Source: UBA1189 sp045660385
Lineage (GTDB): Bacteria > Bacteroidota > Bacteroidia > Bacteroidales > Bacteroidaceae
NCBI GenBank assembly: GCA_045660385.1
Contig: JAZRDT010000053.1
Span: 1 to 64,000 of the forward strand
Reading direction: 5' to 3'
DNA: 64,000 nucleotides
A model generated the notes under the pieces. It was not told the origin of the DNA. It was given only the letters and a program-made list of their open reading frames with translations, and ran no database searches. Below, piece by piece: positions 49,755-59,609 of this stretch; position 1 is the stretch's first letter; each line of letters starts with the position of its first letter. A program made the position numbers and the translations under genes.

Positions 49755-51032
49755 ATGCGACGTTTTTCTTTACTTTTGCTCATATGTGCATTATGGGGAT
49801 CTTTTGCTATGGCACAAGAAACCGGTGCGACAGGTGGAAACAAGTTTGCCATTAAGGTAGAGCCTTTCCATGGTGCATACACCAGCCATTCCTATCATTT
49901 CGAGAAGTTCAGACCATTTTCACCTAAGGGCGTAAATTTAGGTCTTGAACTCCCTTCATCACAACAACGTCCCTGGCAACAGTATTTAGGGAACCCTACA
50001 TGGGGCGTAGGTCTTTCGGTTATCGATTTTGGTCACACAATGATGGGTGAAGCTGTGTCGATGTATCCCTACCTTCTTATTCCTGCAGTACGAAGCAAGT
50101 ATTTAGGTATCAATTTCAAGGTAGCTGCAGGATTAGGCCTAGTGACAGAGCACTGGTATACGGGCAATGTTGATCCTGACAATTATGAATACTATTCACC
50201 CGACGTGAACACAATTTTCGGGTGTTACCTCAATGCCTACCTCAGTGCAGCGCTCAATGTCAGTGTTCCCATCACGAAGAACATCGCCCTCAACGGTGAA
50301 GCTGGATACTTCCACATGAGCAACGGACGTACCTGTATGCCCAATATCGGAGCTGACATTCTTTTCGCAGGTGTAGGTGTCATCACAACCTTTAATGCAC
50401 AGAGTTCGAAGGAACCTATCGTATTTCCCGACCTCCCCTACAAATGGTCGCTCAACATCACAGGGGCTGCCGGTGCACACAGAGCCTGGATGTACTATCC
50501 CCTATATCTCATCTCTTCGTTCCATACGGGTGCTGTTTATAGTGTAAACAATTGGTACGGAGTCGGTCTCGGTATGGATGTTTTCTATAATGGTGCCATT
50601 GACAAAAATACAGGCCGTTCACTTTATCGTCAAGATTTAGAGTATACCACTATGGACAAGATACGAGCGGGCTTGGCCTTGAATAATGAGTTCCGTTTCG
50701 GTGTAGTGACAGCTATGGTGGATTGGGGTGTATATTTCTTCAACCCTTCACGTAACTACTATGATACCGACCACCCTATCTACGGATACGGCAAACGTCC
50801 CTTGTTCTATAAGAATGATGGTGCTGGTACTGATGAAGCGTTTCACTACATTCGTTTCGGCATGAAGTTCCGCATTTGGGATAATCTCTATCTGCAGGCA
50901 TCGGCCAAGACTCACCTCCACATCTGCGAGTATGTAGAGTTTGGTTTGGGCTATCAGATACCTTTCTTGAAAAAGAATTTACACAAGGAGGGCAACACCC
51001 TTTTCCACCACAAGAAGAATTGGTGGAAATAG
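49755..51032 (+). CDS. Acyloxyacyl hydrolase / PagL-like outer membrane protein
   Basis: A 425-residue protein with a signal peptide (MRRFSLLLLICALWGSFAMA), apparently holding two barrel-like parts. The first half ends with GYFHMSNGRTCMPN, close to the HxSN catalytic motif of the lipid A deacylase PagL (His and Ser), and is preceded by amphipathic strands. The second half (about 225-425) is again strand-rich and lacks the motif. It could trim acyl chains from lipid A in the outer membrane. A strong terminator follows. Confidence 0.65.
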   Translation: MRRFSLLLLICALWGSFAMAQETGATGGNKFAIKVEPFHGAYTSHSYHFEKFRPFSPKGVNLGLELPSSQQRPWQQYLGNPTWGVGLSVIDFGHTMMGEAVSMYPYLLIPAVRSKYLGINFKVAAGLGLVTEHWYTGNVDPDNYEYYSPDVNTIFGCYLNAYLSAALNVSVPITKNIALNGEAGYFHMSNGRTCMPNIGADILFAGVGVITTFNAQSSKEPIVFPDLPYKWSLNITGAAGAHRAWMYYPLYLISSFHTGAVYSVNNWYGVGLGMDVFYNGAIDKNTGRSLYRQDLEYTTMDKIRAGLALNNEFRFGVVTAMVDWGVYFFNPSRNYYDTDHPIYGYGKRPLFYKNDGAGTDEAFHYIRFGMKFRIWDNLYLQASAKTHLHICEYVEFGLGYQIPFLKKNLHKEGNTLFHHKKNWWK

Positions 51033-51050
51033 AGAGCCGTCACAATGGAG

Positions 51051-51099
51051 ATAAAAAAACAAGCAGCGAGCCTATCAGACCCGCTGCTTGTTTTTTTAT
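51051..51099. terminator. Bidirectional terminator
   Basis: A perfect 18-bp stem with GC core CAAGCAGCG/CGCTGCTTG and flanking A7/T7 runs, between convergent genes. Confidence 0.92.
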
Positions 51100-51111
51100 A
51101 GTTCTCGTCTC

Positions 51112-51771
51112 TTATTCCCTGACAGGGCGTATGGTGTGGCCATCACAACGGTCACTATTAATTATATAGTAGCCCTTCTTGCTGAATCCCATGCAGACAT
51201 CAAGTTCGTAGTCGGCACTATAGAGCGTAGCTGACATATAGCAGCCCTGTGAGCCTTGGTTTGTAAAGTTATCCTTGTATTGCGAGCCGGCTGCAGGGAG
51301 GAAGATACTATTACCATTGCCACTGACTCTATATCCATTGACGCCATTGACAGAAACCCATTCCCATTCACAGCAATCCATGAGCTCCTGCATCTCCTCT
51401 TGAGTAGGCATACGCCAACCATCTCCCCACATAATATGGGCAACATCATCAGAAAGTTCAAGTACCTTTATTTTGTCCAGGTCATTATACTTTGTTATCT
51501 CCTCTGTAATGCTGTCGTGCCATTTATATCTATCCCATATACAAGAATCTTTCTCTTCAGGGTCACCCCAAGCATAATATCCACCATACTCCTCGGGATA
51601 TTCAGCTCCGATATTACAGCAGGCCCATTTGACAGACAATCCGAGGTCTACAGCATGTGTATGTGCCTCCTCGCCATGAGGAATGTCAAATGTATCAAGT
51701 TGATCCTTGCTGCAAGAAGCTAGAAGGAGGGATAAGGTTGGAACCAGTATCGCTAGAAATTTCTTTTTCAT
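51112..51771 (-). CDS. FISUMP/DUF1566-like lipoprotein
   Basis: The ATG at 51771 gives a 219-residue lipoprotein (MKKKFLAILVPTLSLLLASC). The body follows the pattern of Fibrobacter-succinogenes-major-paralogous-like proteins abundant in Bacteroides: HAVDLGLSVKWACCNIGAEY, YYAWGDPEEKD, WGDGWRMPTQEEMQELMDCC, NGNSIFLPAAGSQY and a final HTIRPVRE. The function of the family is unknown; members sit at the cell surface. Its promoter is at 51809-51840. Confidence 0.8.
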   Translation of the reverse strand: MKKKFLAILVPTLSLLLASCSKDQLDTFDIPHGEEAHTHAVDLGLSVKWACCNIGAEYPEEYGGYYAWGDPEEKDSCIWDRYKWHDSITEEITKYNDLDKIKVLELSDDVAHIMWGDGWRMPTQEEMQELMDCCEWEWVSVNGVNGYRVSGNGNSIFLPAAGSQYKDNFTNQGSQGCYMSATLYSADYELDVCMGFSKKGYYIINSDRCDGHTIRPVRE

Positions 51772-51808
51772 ATAATCATTCGTTTTTATTCTATTCTTAA
51801 AAATCACA

Positions 51809-51840
51809 CAAAAGTAGCATTATTTTATCAAAGCGCCAAC
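51809..51840 (-). promoter_or_regulatory. Promoter of the FISUMP-like gene
   Basis: On the minus strand GTTG (51837-51840, one mismatch to TTTG), 20 bases, then TACTTTTG (51809-51816). Confidence 0.6.
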
Positions 51841-52003
51841 GCTCTATCTAATTTAAATAGATGATAATGCCAATATAACAAAGATAGAGTAACGAACCAT
51901 CTGTTGTCTGTTTTTTTTCAAGCCTACATAATGCGAACTTCAAAGAGAAAAAACAATTTATTCAGGAGAAAAATATTTACCCAAAGCTGATTCAAAAAAA
52001 ATA

Positions 52004-52031
52004 AGAGTCATCAGAAATTACCGATGACTCT
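52004..52031 (-). terminator. Terminator behind tRNA-Cys
   Basis: A 9-bp stem (AGAGTCATC/GATGACTCT) followed on the minus strand by TTATTTTTTTTG, directly behind the tRNA. Confidence 0.8.
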
Positions 52032-52035
52032 CTTG

Positions 52036-52106
52036 AGGTACCTGGCGGATTCGAACCGCCGTAGACGGTTTTGCAGACCGTTGCCTAGCCACTCGGCCAA
52101 GGTACC
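52036..52106 (-). tRNA. tRNA-Cys (GCA anticodon)
   Basis: A full cloverleaf reads on the minus strand. The acceptor stem GGTACCT pairs with AGGTACC, and the discriminator is U, as expected for Cys. The D arm is GCCGAGTGGCTAGGC, the anticodon arm ACGGTCTGCAAAACCGT has GCA in the loop, and the T arm is GGCGGTTCGAATCCGCC. The length is 71 bases and CCA is not encoded. It has its own promoter and terminator. Confidence 0.97.
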
Positions 52107-52123
52107 CTTGTGGTTTGCGAGTG

Positions 52124-52154
52124 CAAAGGTAGCACTTATTTTTGGATTGACAAA
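52124..52154 (-). promoter_or_regulatory. Promoter of tRNA-Cys
   Basis: On the minus strand TTTG (52151-52154), 19 bases, then TACCTTTG (52124-52131), 17 bases before the tRNA 5' end. Confidence 0.8.
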
Positions 52155-52155
52155 T

Positions 52156-52389
52156 TTATATCGACCTTTTTTTACAGTTTTTTATCACACTCCTCTTTTT
52201 CTCATGCTTTCCTTCACCGCAAGTGCTCACATGAGCGCAACATAACGGACACGAGGTATCAGAGCAGGTACTACATTTCGCCTTCCCCTTTTTTACATGA
52301 GACAAATAACGTACAATACGTCTTGTCAACCAATAAAGACAAATAGCAAATACCAGACCGACTAAAAGATGCTGCCACATACCACACAT
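52156..52389 (-). CDS. FeoB-associated Cys-rich membrane protein
   Basis: A 77-residue protein with one membrane helix (LLVGLVFAICLYWL) and then a Cys-rich stretch with CSTCSDTSCPLCC and a later Cys in HVSTCGEG. Small proteins of this kind follow feoB in many Bacteroidetes and may help handle iron or assemble the transporter. It starts 47 bases after the FeoAB stop. The last 25 residues are basic. Confidence 0.8.
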   Translation of the reverse strand: MCGMWQHLLVGLVFAICLYWLTRRIVRYLSHVKKGKAKCSTCSDTSCPLCCAHVSTCGEGKHEKKRSVIKNCKKRSI

Positions 52390-52436
52390 GCTTTATTGCA
52401 AATTAAAACCTTCAAACCATGAGTATTCATCTGTTA

Positions 52437-54914
52437 TTACAGAAGCAACGCGACCTTATATACAGCGAAAGCCATAACCCAAGCCAACAGGGTTGTATAC
52501 AGAGCGGTAAAGATAGCCCAACTCCAGCGCCCCGTTTCCTTTTTGATGGCAATAAGCGTAGCCAAACATGGGAAATAGATTAGGACAAATATCATATAAG
52601 CCAGTGCTGCAGCAGGAGTTGTAACAGTTTGCAAGGCTGCAGCGATTTGCGCTTCACTTTCTACTGTGCCATCTACCTCCTGGTCGGCATAAAGAACACC
52701 AAGCGTACTTACAATCAGTTCCTTGGCCCCCACTCCACTAACAAGGCCAATACCCATTTTCCAATCAAAGCCAAGCGGTTCAATGGCAGGCTCTATCGCT
52801 TTACCTATGTAGCCGATATAAGAATGCTCTTGTTGTTCAGCCGGAGTACGATACTCGCTGCTACGAGGATAATACCCAAGAAACCATACCACAATAGAAG
52901 CTACCAGAATAACTCCACCCATCTTCTTCAGATACTCATACCCTTTGTCCCATGTATGCTTAAAGATGACCTTCCACACAGGTTGTCGGTATGGAGCAAG
53001 CTCCATTACATAGGGAGCCTCATCACCACGCATCAAAGTACGACTCAGCAATCGCGCCACTAACACTGCGAGAATTATACCCGTAAGATATAATCCCATA
53101 AGAACCAGGCCAGAATGGTGAGGAAAAAAGGCTGCAACAAAAATAATATACACCGGCAATCGAGCACTACACGACATTAAAGGAGTAACAAGCATCGTAA
53201 TCAGTCTTCCCTTACGACTCTCAATCATTCGTGTTGCCAATATTGCCGGCACATTACATCCAAATCCCATGATGAGCGTGATAAAAGATTTTCCATGCAG
53301 TCCCATGCGATGCATCGCCTTATCCATAATAAATGCAGCACGAGACATATAGCCGGAGTCCTCCATTAACGATATAAAGAAATATAGGATCAAGATGTTA
53401 GGAAGAAACACAATCACCCCTCCTACACCACCTATAATGCCATCAACCAGCATGTCTTTAATGGGGCCATCTGGAAACAGACGCTCAATAAGCATACCAG
53501 CCTGTTCCACCAACCATTCGATAGCCTGCATTGGATATTCACCCAACACGAAGGTGGCCTCAAACATTATAAACAAGGACAAAAGGAAAATGACTACTCC
53601 CCAAACCTTATGCGTCACCAGTCGATCTATTCGCTGAGCAAAGCGCAAATCAGGTTTGCCCGTTGGATGAGGAGGTTCTATATAGGTCTCTTTTAAGGCT
53701 CCTTGCACAAAGCTTTGCTTCGCTGTGCGTAAAGCTTCAGACATTTTTTCTCCAGTAAGACGGAAATAGCGGGCTTGCTCCTTATTACGAAGCGATAGAA
53801 TAGCTGTGCTATTAGCCATTTCAGAACGCACATACTCTTCTATTGCAGCATCACCATCAAGCAATGCGATAGCAACAAAGCGAGTCGAATAACGATAACG
53901 GGTATTTACACTCTTCCAGATTTCTGTTCGAAGAGCTTCGATACTACGCTCCAACTCACTTCCGTGGTAAATATGAATATGGCGGTACGCATGCTTCCTA
54001 TATCGAGTATCGAGCGTATGATCTCGGGTAAAGTCCGCCAAGTGCTCAGAATCATCATCGGTATGTATGATGCTGCGATGCCATTCCTGCAACTCACGCA
54101 TCACCTCCTTATTGATTTCACCCTCATCATCCAGGAAGTCCGCTCCTTCGTAAATATTGATAGCCAAATGGAGGAGATGTTCCATTCCCTCCTTCTCTGG
54201 GCTAATGATTGGCACTACAGGAGTTCCCAAAAGCCTACTCAACATCTGACTGTCAAGTCGAGCCCCCTTTGCCTGCATGGCATCAAATCGATTAAGCGCA
54301 ACAATTACGCGCAAGTTCATATCAAGCAACTGGGCAGTCATCTGCATGGTCCGCTCCAAGTTTGTAGCATCAACAACACTGATAACCACATCCGGAGTCT
54401 CATCAACCAAATATCGACGCACTGTCGAGGTATCAATTGCAGGAGATGTCAACGAATAAGTATCAGGCAAATCCACTAAATGCAAATGGTAATCCTGGAA
54501 AACACGAGTACCCTTACGCAAATCGTCCTCAACGCGGGAATTTCCATCTAAAGCTGCACGAAACAACATATCCTTACCAGAAAGAGGTTGGCCTACCAAA
54601 GCGATATCAATCTGATGGCGACGTCGATGAGCCAATTCCTTCAGAGCCTCAGCACTCACCTCATTCACGCCCTGTTCATATGCCGCCTCCTCGTAAGTAA
54701 GTACCTCAATCATTGAAGCCTCGGGCCATATAATCTCAGAGCGTTCGCCCTCGACGTCAAGGCTAATGATACCGGAAATCTGATCTATCTCCAGCACTTC
54801 GATATATATACCTTTGTATAGTCCGGCATCAACAGCACGTCTGCGAGCACTACCATGCCCTTTTACCTTGACAATGCAGCCCTTCTGGCCGATTTGCATT
54901 TCAGATATACGCAT
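52437..54914 (-). CDS. feoB: FeoA-FeoB fusion iron transporter with degraded GTPase motifs
   Basis: An 825-residue protein. Residues 1-72 are a FeoA (SH3-like) domain. The G domain follows (about 100-270), but its key motifs are altered. G1 reads GQPLSGKD (113-115 GKD instead of GKT/S) and G3 reads DLPD (148-151) instead of DLPG. G4 is NRFD (208-211), and the G2 region with its Thr is not recognisable. The membrane part (about 425-825) keeps the FeoB gate signatures GFGCNVPAI and SCSARLPVY. Ferrous iron uptake normally needs GTP hydrolysis, so this copy may be regulated differently or transport something else. A TATCTTTG box precedes it with ATTG 20 bases upstream. Confidence 0.88.
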   Translation of the reverse strand: MRISEMQIGQKGCIVKVKGHGSARRRAVDAGLYKGIYIEVLEIDQISGIISLDVEGERSEIIWPEASMIEVLTYEEAAYEQGVNEVSAEALKELAHRRRHQIDIALVGQPLSGKDMLFRAALDGNSRVEDDLRKGTRVFQDYHLHLVDLPDTYSLTSPAIDTSTVRRYLVDETPDVVISVVDATNLERTMQMTAQLLDMNLRVIVALNRFDAMQAKGARLDSQMLSRLLGTPVVPIISPEKEGMEHLLHLAINIYEGADFLDDEGEINKEVMRELQEWHRSIIHTDDDSEHLADFTRDHTLDTRYRKHAYRHIHIYHGSELERSIEALRTEIWKSVNTRYRYSTRFVAIALLDGDAAIEEYVRSEMANSTAILSLRNKEQARYFRLTGEKMSEALRTAKQSFVQGALKETYIEPPHPTGKPDLRFAQRIDRLVTHKVWGVVIFLLSLFIMFEATFVLGEYPMQAIEWLVEQAGMLIERLFPDGPIKDMLVDGIIGGVGGVIVFLPNILILYFFISLMEDSGYMSRAAFIMDKAMHRMGLHGKSFITLIMGFGCNVPAILATRMIESRKGRLITMLVTPLMSCSARLPVYIIFVAAFFPHHSGLVLMGLYLTGIILAVLVARLLSRTLMRGDEAPYVMELAPYRQPVWKVIFKHTWDKGYEYLKKMGGVILVASIVVWFLGYYPRSSEYRTPAEQQEHSYIGYIGKAIEPAIEPLGFDWKMGIGLVSGVGAKELIVSTLGVLYADQEVDGTVESEAQIAAALQTVTTPAAALAYMIFVLIYFPCLATLIAIKKETGRWSWAIFTALYTTLLAWVMAFAVYKVALLL

Positions 54915-55104
54915 CTCGTAACAATTTTATTGCAACAACTTACAAATTTCTATTATTTGCACAAAGATACCCCAAACTTAACATCCTTGCAATACCTAAA
55001 ATTAGGGAATTTAACAAATACAACAACAAAATCCCTTGCTTACAACCACCATATTTTCATACTGGCTATAAGCAAGGGAAAAAATTATCGATTCTTACGT
55101 TACC

Positions 55105-57006
55105 TTACTTCAATGAATCAAGATTCTTTTCATTGAGGAAGCTCTTACCCTCGGGAGTATAAAGAGCCTCAATTCGGTCAGCATAAGCCTTTTCAATCTT
55201 ACCACGAACAATCTTCATGGTACTATTCATCATACCATTCTGTTCGGTAAATGCCTCCGGCAATACAGCAAAGGTACTGGGCAACCAACGATCAGGGAAG
55301 AGTTCGGCCAAATCGCCACCCTTCTTGAAGCGGGCAATATCAGCGTCAATCAGCTGTACGCCAGCCTTGCGACCCTCCTCTGTGGTGAGATCGAGGCCCT
55401 GTTCTTTAAGACGAGTGCGAATATTCTCCTTGTTAGGAACGAGCAATGCAATCGTATACGGAGACTGGTTGTTGTAGAGGATCACCTGATCTACAGTAGG
55501 CAGATGCTCTACGAATGCCTCCTCGATGCCTTCGGGGCTGTACTTCTCACCGTCGCTAGAGATGAGCAAGCTCTTGAAGCGGCCCTTCACGTAGAGGAGG
55601 TTCTCCTCAGACATGTAGCCGAGGTCACCAGTATAGAGCCATCCGTCACGTACGGTATCAGCGGTCGACTCGGGGTTCTTCCAGTAGCCCTTCATCACGT
55701 TCTCACCACGTACCACGATTTCGCCGAGCTCACCTGTGGGCAGCTCCTTGCCATCAGCATCACAAATCTTCACCTCGATGGGCTTCACCAGCTTACCGCT
55801 TGAACCGAAGCGATAGAGGTCGGGACCGTTTGATGAGATTACGGGAGTAGCCTCAGACAAGCCGTAGCCCTGGAACATAGGCATGCGTACGCCGATGTAG
55901 AACTTCTGCAAATCCTTGTCGAGCAATGCACCACCGCCGACGAAGAACTTGATCTCGCCACCGAATCCCTCGCGTACCTTTGAGAATACCACCTTGTCGA
56001 AGAGGGCTACGAGAGGCTTGAGCAGGATGCGCAGACCCTTGGGGTCGAGACTGCTGTCACCGAAGTAGCATTGGTTGATGGCCATACCCCAGTTGAAGAG
56101 GCGCTCTGTCATCGCACCCTTCTTCTTGATGTTGCTCTCGATATTCTTCTTGAAGGTCTTAGCCAGTGAGGGCACACTGAGGATGAAGTGTGGGCGAACC
56201 TCCTTGATGTTGATAGGTATGTTACGCAAGGTCTCAGCACCTGTGCGACCTACCTGTACGGTAGCAGCAGTAGCACCGCGCGACATCATGATGTAGAATC
56301 CCACCACGTGTGCGAAGCAGTGGTCGAGAGGCAGGATGATGAGTGTACGCCACGTCTCATCGATATTGATGAGCGTGCACGACTGTTCTACATTTGCGGT
56401 GTAATTGCGGTGTGTGAGCACTACACCCTTAGGATCGGCCGTCGTACCGCTGGTGTAGGTAATGGTAGCGATATCATCGTTCTGCAATGACTGACCAACA
56501 GCAAGGAACTCCTCCATTGTGTGACTCTTAAGCCACTCATCACCCATCTGCTGCACCTCGCTGAGTGCAATCTCGCGCTCCTCGTAGTTCTCCTGAGCAT
56601 CAAACACGATGATCTTCTCCACCGCGGGGAGCTTATCCTTGATAAGGCGCACCTTCTTCAACTGATTGCCCGACACCATGATGTATTTCACATCACCATG
56701 GAGGAGGCGGAACATGAGATCGTTGCTCTCTTCGAGCTTGATTGACAAGGGCACGTTGGTAGCGCCAGCGTAGAACATAGCCAGCTCACCGATGACCCAC
56801 ATGTTGCGACCCTCACTAAGAAGAGCCATATTATCGCCCTTCTTTACGCCAAGAGCTTGGAGACCTGCACCGAGTTGGTATACCATCTCCTTCACTTGTG
56901 TATAGGTAGTAGGTTCAAACACCTTGTCTGTTTTTTCCAAAAGGAATGTGTTGTTCGGATACTTACGAACAGATTCTTCAAATAAATCTACTAAAGTTTT
57001 TTTCAT
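55105..57006 (-). CDS. Long-chain fatty acid CoA ligase (AMP-forming)
   Basis: The ATG at 57006 (MKKTLVDLFEESVRKYPNN) gives 633 residues; an in-frame ATG at 57042 is possible but adds a leader that looks non-coding. The adenylating enzyme motifs are TITYTSGTTADPKGVVLTHR (A3), FQGYGLSEATPV (A5), GWLYTGDLGYM (A7) and VKGRFKSLLISSDGEKYSPE (A8). It activates fatty acids to acyl-CoA at the membrane, and resembles the FadD15 / bubblegum branch in length. It has a perfect promoter and stands alone. Confidence 0.92.
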   Translation of the reverse strand: MKKTLVDLFEESVRKYPNNTFLLEKTDKVFEPTTYTQVKEMVYQLGAGLQALGVKKGDNMALLSEGRNMWVIGELAMFYAGATNVPLSIKLEESNDLMFRLLHGDVKYIMVSGNQLKKVRLIKDKLPAVEKIIVFDAQENYEEREIALSEVQQMGDEWLKSHTMEEFLAVGQSLQNDDIATITYTSGTTADPKGVVLTHRNYTANVEQSCTLINIDETWRTLIILPLDHCFAHVVGFYIMMSRGATAATVQVGRTGAETLRNIPINIKEVRPHFILSVPSLAKTFKKNIESNIKKKGAMTERLFNWGMAINQCYFGDSSLDPKGLRILLKPLVALFDKVVFSKVREGFGGEIKFFVGGGALLDKDLQKFYIGVRMPMFQGYGLSEATPVISSNGPDLYRFGSSGKLVKPIEVKICDADGKELPTGELGEIVVRGENVMKGYWKNPESTADTVRDGWLYTGDLGYMSEENLLYVKGRFKSLLISSDGEKYSPEGIEEAFVEHLPTVDQVILYNNQSPYTIALLVPNKENIRTRLKEQGLDLTTEEGRKAGVQLIDADIARFKKGGDLAELFPDRWLPSTFAVLPEAFTEQNGMMNSTMKIVRGKIEKAYADRIEALYTPEGKSFLNEKNLDSLK

Positions 57007-57062
57007 AAAGTGGTTTTTATATGGCATAGCACACCTGGCCACACCATCGGTTTATTTAGCTA

Positions 57063-57094
57063 CAAAAGTAAGCTATAGCCTTTAAAATTGCAAA
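57063..57094 (-). promoter_or_regulatory. Promoter of the acyl-CoA synthetase gene
   Basis: On the minus strand TTTG (57091-57094), 20 bases, then TACTTTTG (57063-57070), a full consensus match about 55 bases before the chosen start. Confidence 0.8.
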
Positions 57095-57196
57095 AATATA
57101 TTTAAAAAAGTGGTGAATGGGGCAGATATGTACGCCAAACAACAAGAACAAGGCGCATCGAAAAGGCGCAATATTATACATTATCATAAAACAACA

Positions 57197-57232
57197 AGCG
57201 AGAGGTGCACGCATTAGCGTATACCTCCCGCT
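57197..57232 (-). terminator. Terminator behind the META-domain gene
   Basis: A 10-base stem with one mismatch (AGCGGGAGGT against ACCTCTCGCT on the minus strand), followed by TGTTGTTTT. Confidence 0.6.
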
Positions 57233-57260
57233 CTTTAAATCCAAGTCTTATACTATTGCG

Positions 57261-57665
57261 TTAACGCTTCTTCAAAGTCATCACGATATTACCTGTAACA
57301 TCGAGAAGGTACAGATTTTCACCTTCTACCTTGAAATCCACAACTACGCCCAATGCAGGGAGCATTGCATCTTCAATTGTCATGTCGGGACACATCATAC
57401 GAGTGCTGCCCATTGCACCGAAAATCAATGACTCACCACCAATTTCTGTAGGCATAGCACCTGTAAGATGATTACAACCGGTGCTGCCATAAATCATCTG
57501 CTCGGCAACGTCAAAACCAATGAATGCATCTATTGAGTCGGCGATAGCCAAATCACCAATTGTCACTACACCCCATTCTCCATTAAGAGTCTCAAAAGAC
57601 TTCTTTTCAGCGCAACTTACCATCATAAGTGCTGCCATTACGGCCAAAATCAAATTCTTCTTCAT
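57261..57665 (-). CDS. META-domain (HslJ-like) lipoprotein
   Basis: The ATG at 57665 gives 134 residues with a lipobox (MKKNLILAVMAALMMVSC). The META domain shows GEWGVVTI, the YGSTGCNHLTGA motif with its conserved Cys and Asn, and the second motif FGAMGSTRMMCPDMTIEDAM. HslJ-like proteins are outer membrane or periplasmic and linked to stress or drug tolerance; the biochemical role is unknown. A TAACTTTG box lies 40 bases upstream on the same strand. Confidence 0.85.
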   Translation of the reverse strand: MKKNLILAVMAALMMVSCAEKKSFETLNGEWGVVTIGDLAIADSIDAFIGFDVAEQMIYGSTGCNHLTGAMPTEIGGESLIFGAMGSTRMMCPDMTIEDAMLPALGVVVDFKVEGENLYLLDVTGNIVMTLKKR

Positions 57666-57766
57666 CGTTTTATCATTCTTTATAATAAATTTCAAGATGC
57701 AAAGTTAACAAATAAATTCCAATATATATAGCTACGACTGAAAAATCAAGCAATACCAACCGACAA

Positions 57767-59500
57767 TCACCTACCAAACAACAATTTATAGTCTCGTTTA
57801 GCCGCTACATTTGCCCATTGCTCAGGCACAAACTTCCAATGATTAAGGCGCTGGGGATCTATATTCTGGCGCATCTCAATGTAATTGAGCATATAGAACC
57901 GAAGATCAATATCCGTTGAAGAGATGACACGCTCTTCCAGTTCTTCACGGGGTATCCCTGCACCTTTGGTAAGCAGTTCGCCCCCACCATTGCCACGATA
58001 CGAATTTACGGCCACACGATACATTGCTTCAAGACTGAAAGGTTTACCGTCGGCCATGCTCTTTATACGAATCCGTTCGCCCACAGGTTTCGTAACGTCT
58101 ACCTCATAGATGATTCCTGCCGCTGAATCAAAATTGTAATAAAGGTTTTTCAGGCGAGGAGTTGCACTGGTCAAAGTTTCCTCATCAAAGAGTAACAGAT
58201 GATCATCAGCCCTCTTCATCTGGTTCGTCCATTGTCCATACGACATCTCCAGATAATTCTTAATCTCTTGCCCCTTCAGATGCATCACATAAAGCATATT
58301 CTCATAGCGATAGAATTCAAACATGTCACGTACATGAAGATCACCTCCAGAGAGTGAAGAGTCATAAGCCAAGGGAGCAGCCAACGACACCTGAGCCTTA
58401 GTGATATCAAGTTGCATGCGATGCACGAAATCCACATAGTCGGACGGACCGAAATAGGCATCCCTTGAATACACTTCATGGGTAGATTCACCGATCTTTT
58501 TCGCTACATATTTTCTTACCCTCTCCATATGGGGAACAAAATGACGCATATAAGCCGTGTCGGGCTCATACGTATCCATGTCAACCAATTCTGCTGCAAG
58601 CGTTACACGCGGCTCACCACTCCGGTTTACCGCAACATCCAATGCGGCCACTTTACATGCATTGTTGGCCGGATTTACCAGAAGCACCGTATCACCCTCC
58701 ACATTTACTACACTGGCGACATGAGGTTGGTGAATATGTCCAAAGAAAATGGCATCAAATCCCGGTACATTTATTGCAACCGACTTTGCAGCATTCTCTG
58801 CATACTCTTCAGTCACGATACCGCCATCATAGCCCGAATGAAAAACACCGATCACCAATTCCGGTTTCTCGTGCTGATGCAGATAATCCATCCATCGCTT
58901 CGCAGCTGTTTCCATGTCCTTAAATTCAAGGCCAGTCCATAGATTACGCGGTAACCAATCGGTCAGCGCTGGAGTTGTAAGTCCCATGAACGCCACCTTC
59001 ACCCCCTCGCGTTCAACGATGATATAAGGCGGCAAAAAGGGATGTTCCGTATCTTCAAAATAGATATTTCCTCCCACGACACCACACTCCAAGTCATTTA
59101 TATAGCGCTGATAGGTAGGGCCACCTGTCTCTATATCATGATTTCCCAATACCGCCACCTCGCAACCCAAATAGTTGAGAGCCTCAGCAGCCAAATGACA
59201 CTGGCTAAGCGCTACAGTATTATAATAATAGGATGTAGGCTGTCCATGCAATATATCCCCATTGTCAACATATATCACATTCTCTCCAAAGGCATCAGAA
59301 GAACGCAATGCCGACAAATAGCTGCTCACACGAGCCAGACTTCCCTGAGCTGGCTTGTCGGTTAGAAAGTCATACGGAAAAAAGTTGCCATGCACATCAC
59401 TCGTACATACGATTTTAATGCGCACAGGTTCGGCTTCACGGCATGAGCCAAGCAACAGAGCCAAAACGTACATCAAACAAACTACTCTATAATGTTTCAT
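57767..59500 (-). CDS. 5'-nucleotidase / 2',3'-cyclic phosphodiesterase-like lipoprotein
   Basis: A 577-residue lipoprotein (lipobox LLLGSC). The N-terminal metallophosphatase (about 28-300) has all metal motifs: TSDVHGNFF, VDNGDILHG, VLGNHDIETG, FHSGYDGG and FGHIHQPH. The C-terminal substrate-binding domain (about 340-560) carries the YRVAVNSYRGNGGGELLTK motif of 5_nucleotid_C. It releases phosphate from nucleotides at the cell surface. It reads alone on the minus strand, divergent from the cbpA-like gene. Confidence 0.92.
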   Translation of the reverse strand: MKHYRVVCLMYVLALLLGSCREAEPVRIKIVCTSDVHGNFFPYDFLTDKPAQGSLARVSSYLSALRSSDAFGENVIYVDNGDILHGQPTSYYYNTVALSQCHLAAEALNYLGCEVAVLGNHDIETGGPTYQRYINDLECGVVGGNIYFEDTEHPFLPPYIIVEREGVKVAFMGLTTPALTDWLPRNLWTGLEFKDMETAAKRWMDYLHQHEKPELVIGVFHSGYDGGIVTEEYAENAAKSVAINVPGFDAIFFGHIHQPHVASVVNVEGDTVLLVNPANNACKVAALDVAVNRSGEPRVTLAAELVDMDTYEPDTAYMRHFVPHMERVRKYVAKKIGESTHEVYSRDAYFGPSDYVDFVHRMQLDITKAQVSLAAPLAYDSSLSGGDLHVRDMFEFYRYENMLYVMHLKGQEIKNYLEMSYGQWTNQMKRADDHLLLFDEETLTSATPRLKNLYYNFDSAAGIIYEVDVTKPVGERIRIKSMADGKPFSLEAMYRVAVNSYRGNGGGELLTKGAGIPREELEERVISSTDIDLRFYMLNYIEMRQNIDPQRLNHWKFVPEQWANVAAKRDYKLLFGR

Positions 59501-59609
59501 CGTTTACAACACATTTTATTTATGGATATTACTGCAAAGTAAGTAAAATAATCATATCCTTGCAACTTTTTCCCTTGCTAAAAGTTATTAATTACATATT
59601 CTGACTAGT

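Noticed and set aside
52036..52106. tRNA-Cys as an integration site
   Set aside because: No integrase and no repeat of the tRNA 3' end is visible nearby; flanking genes look native.
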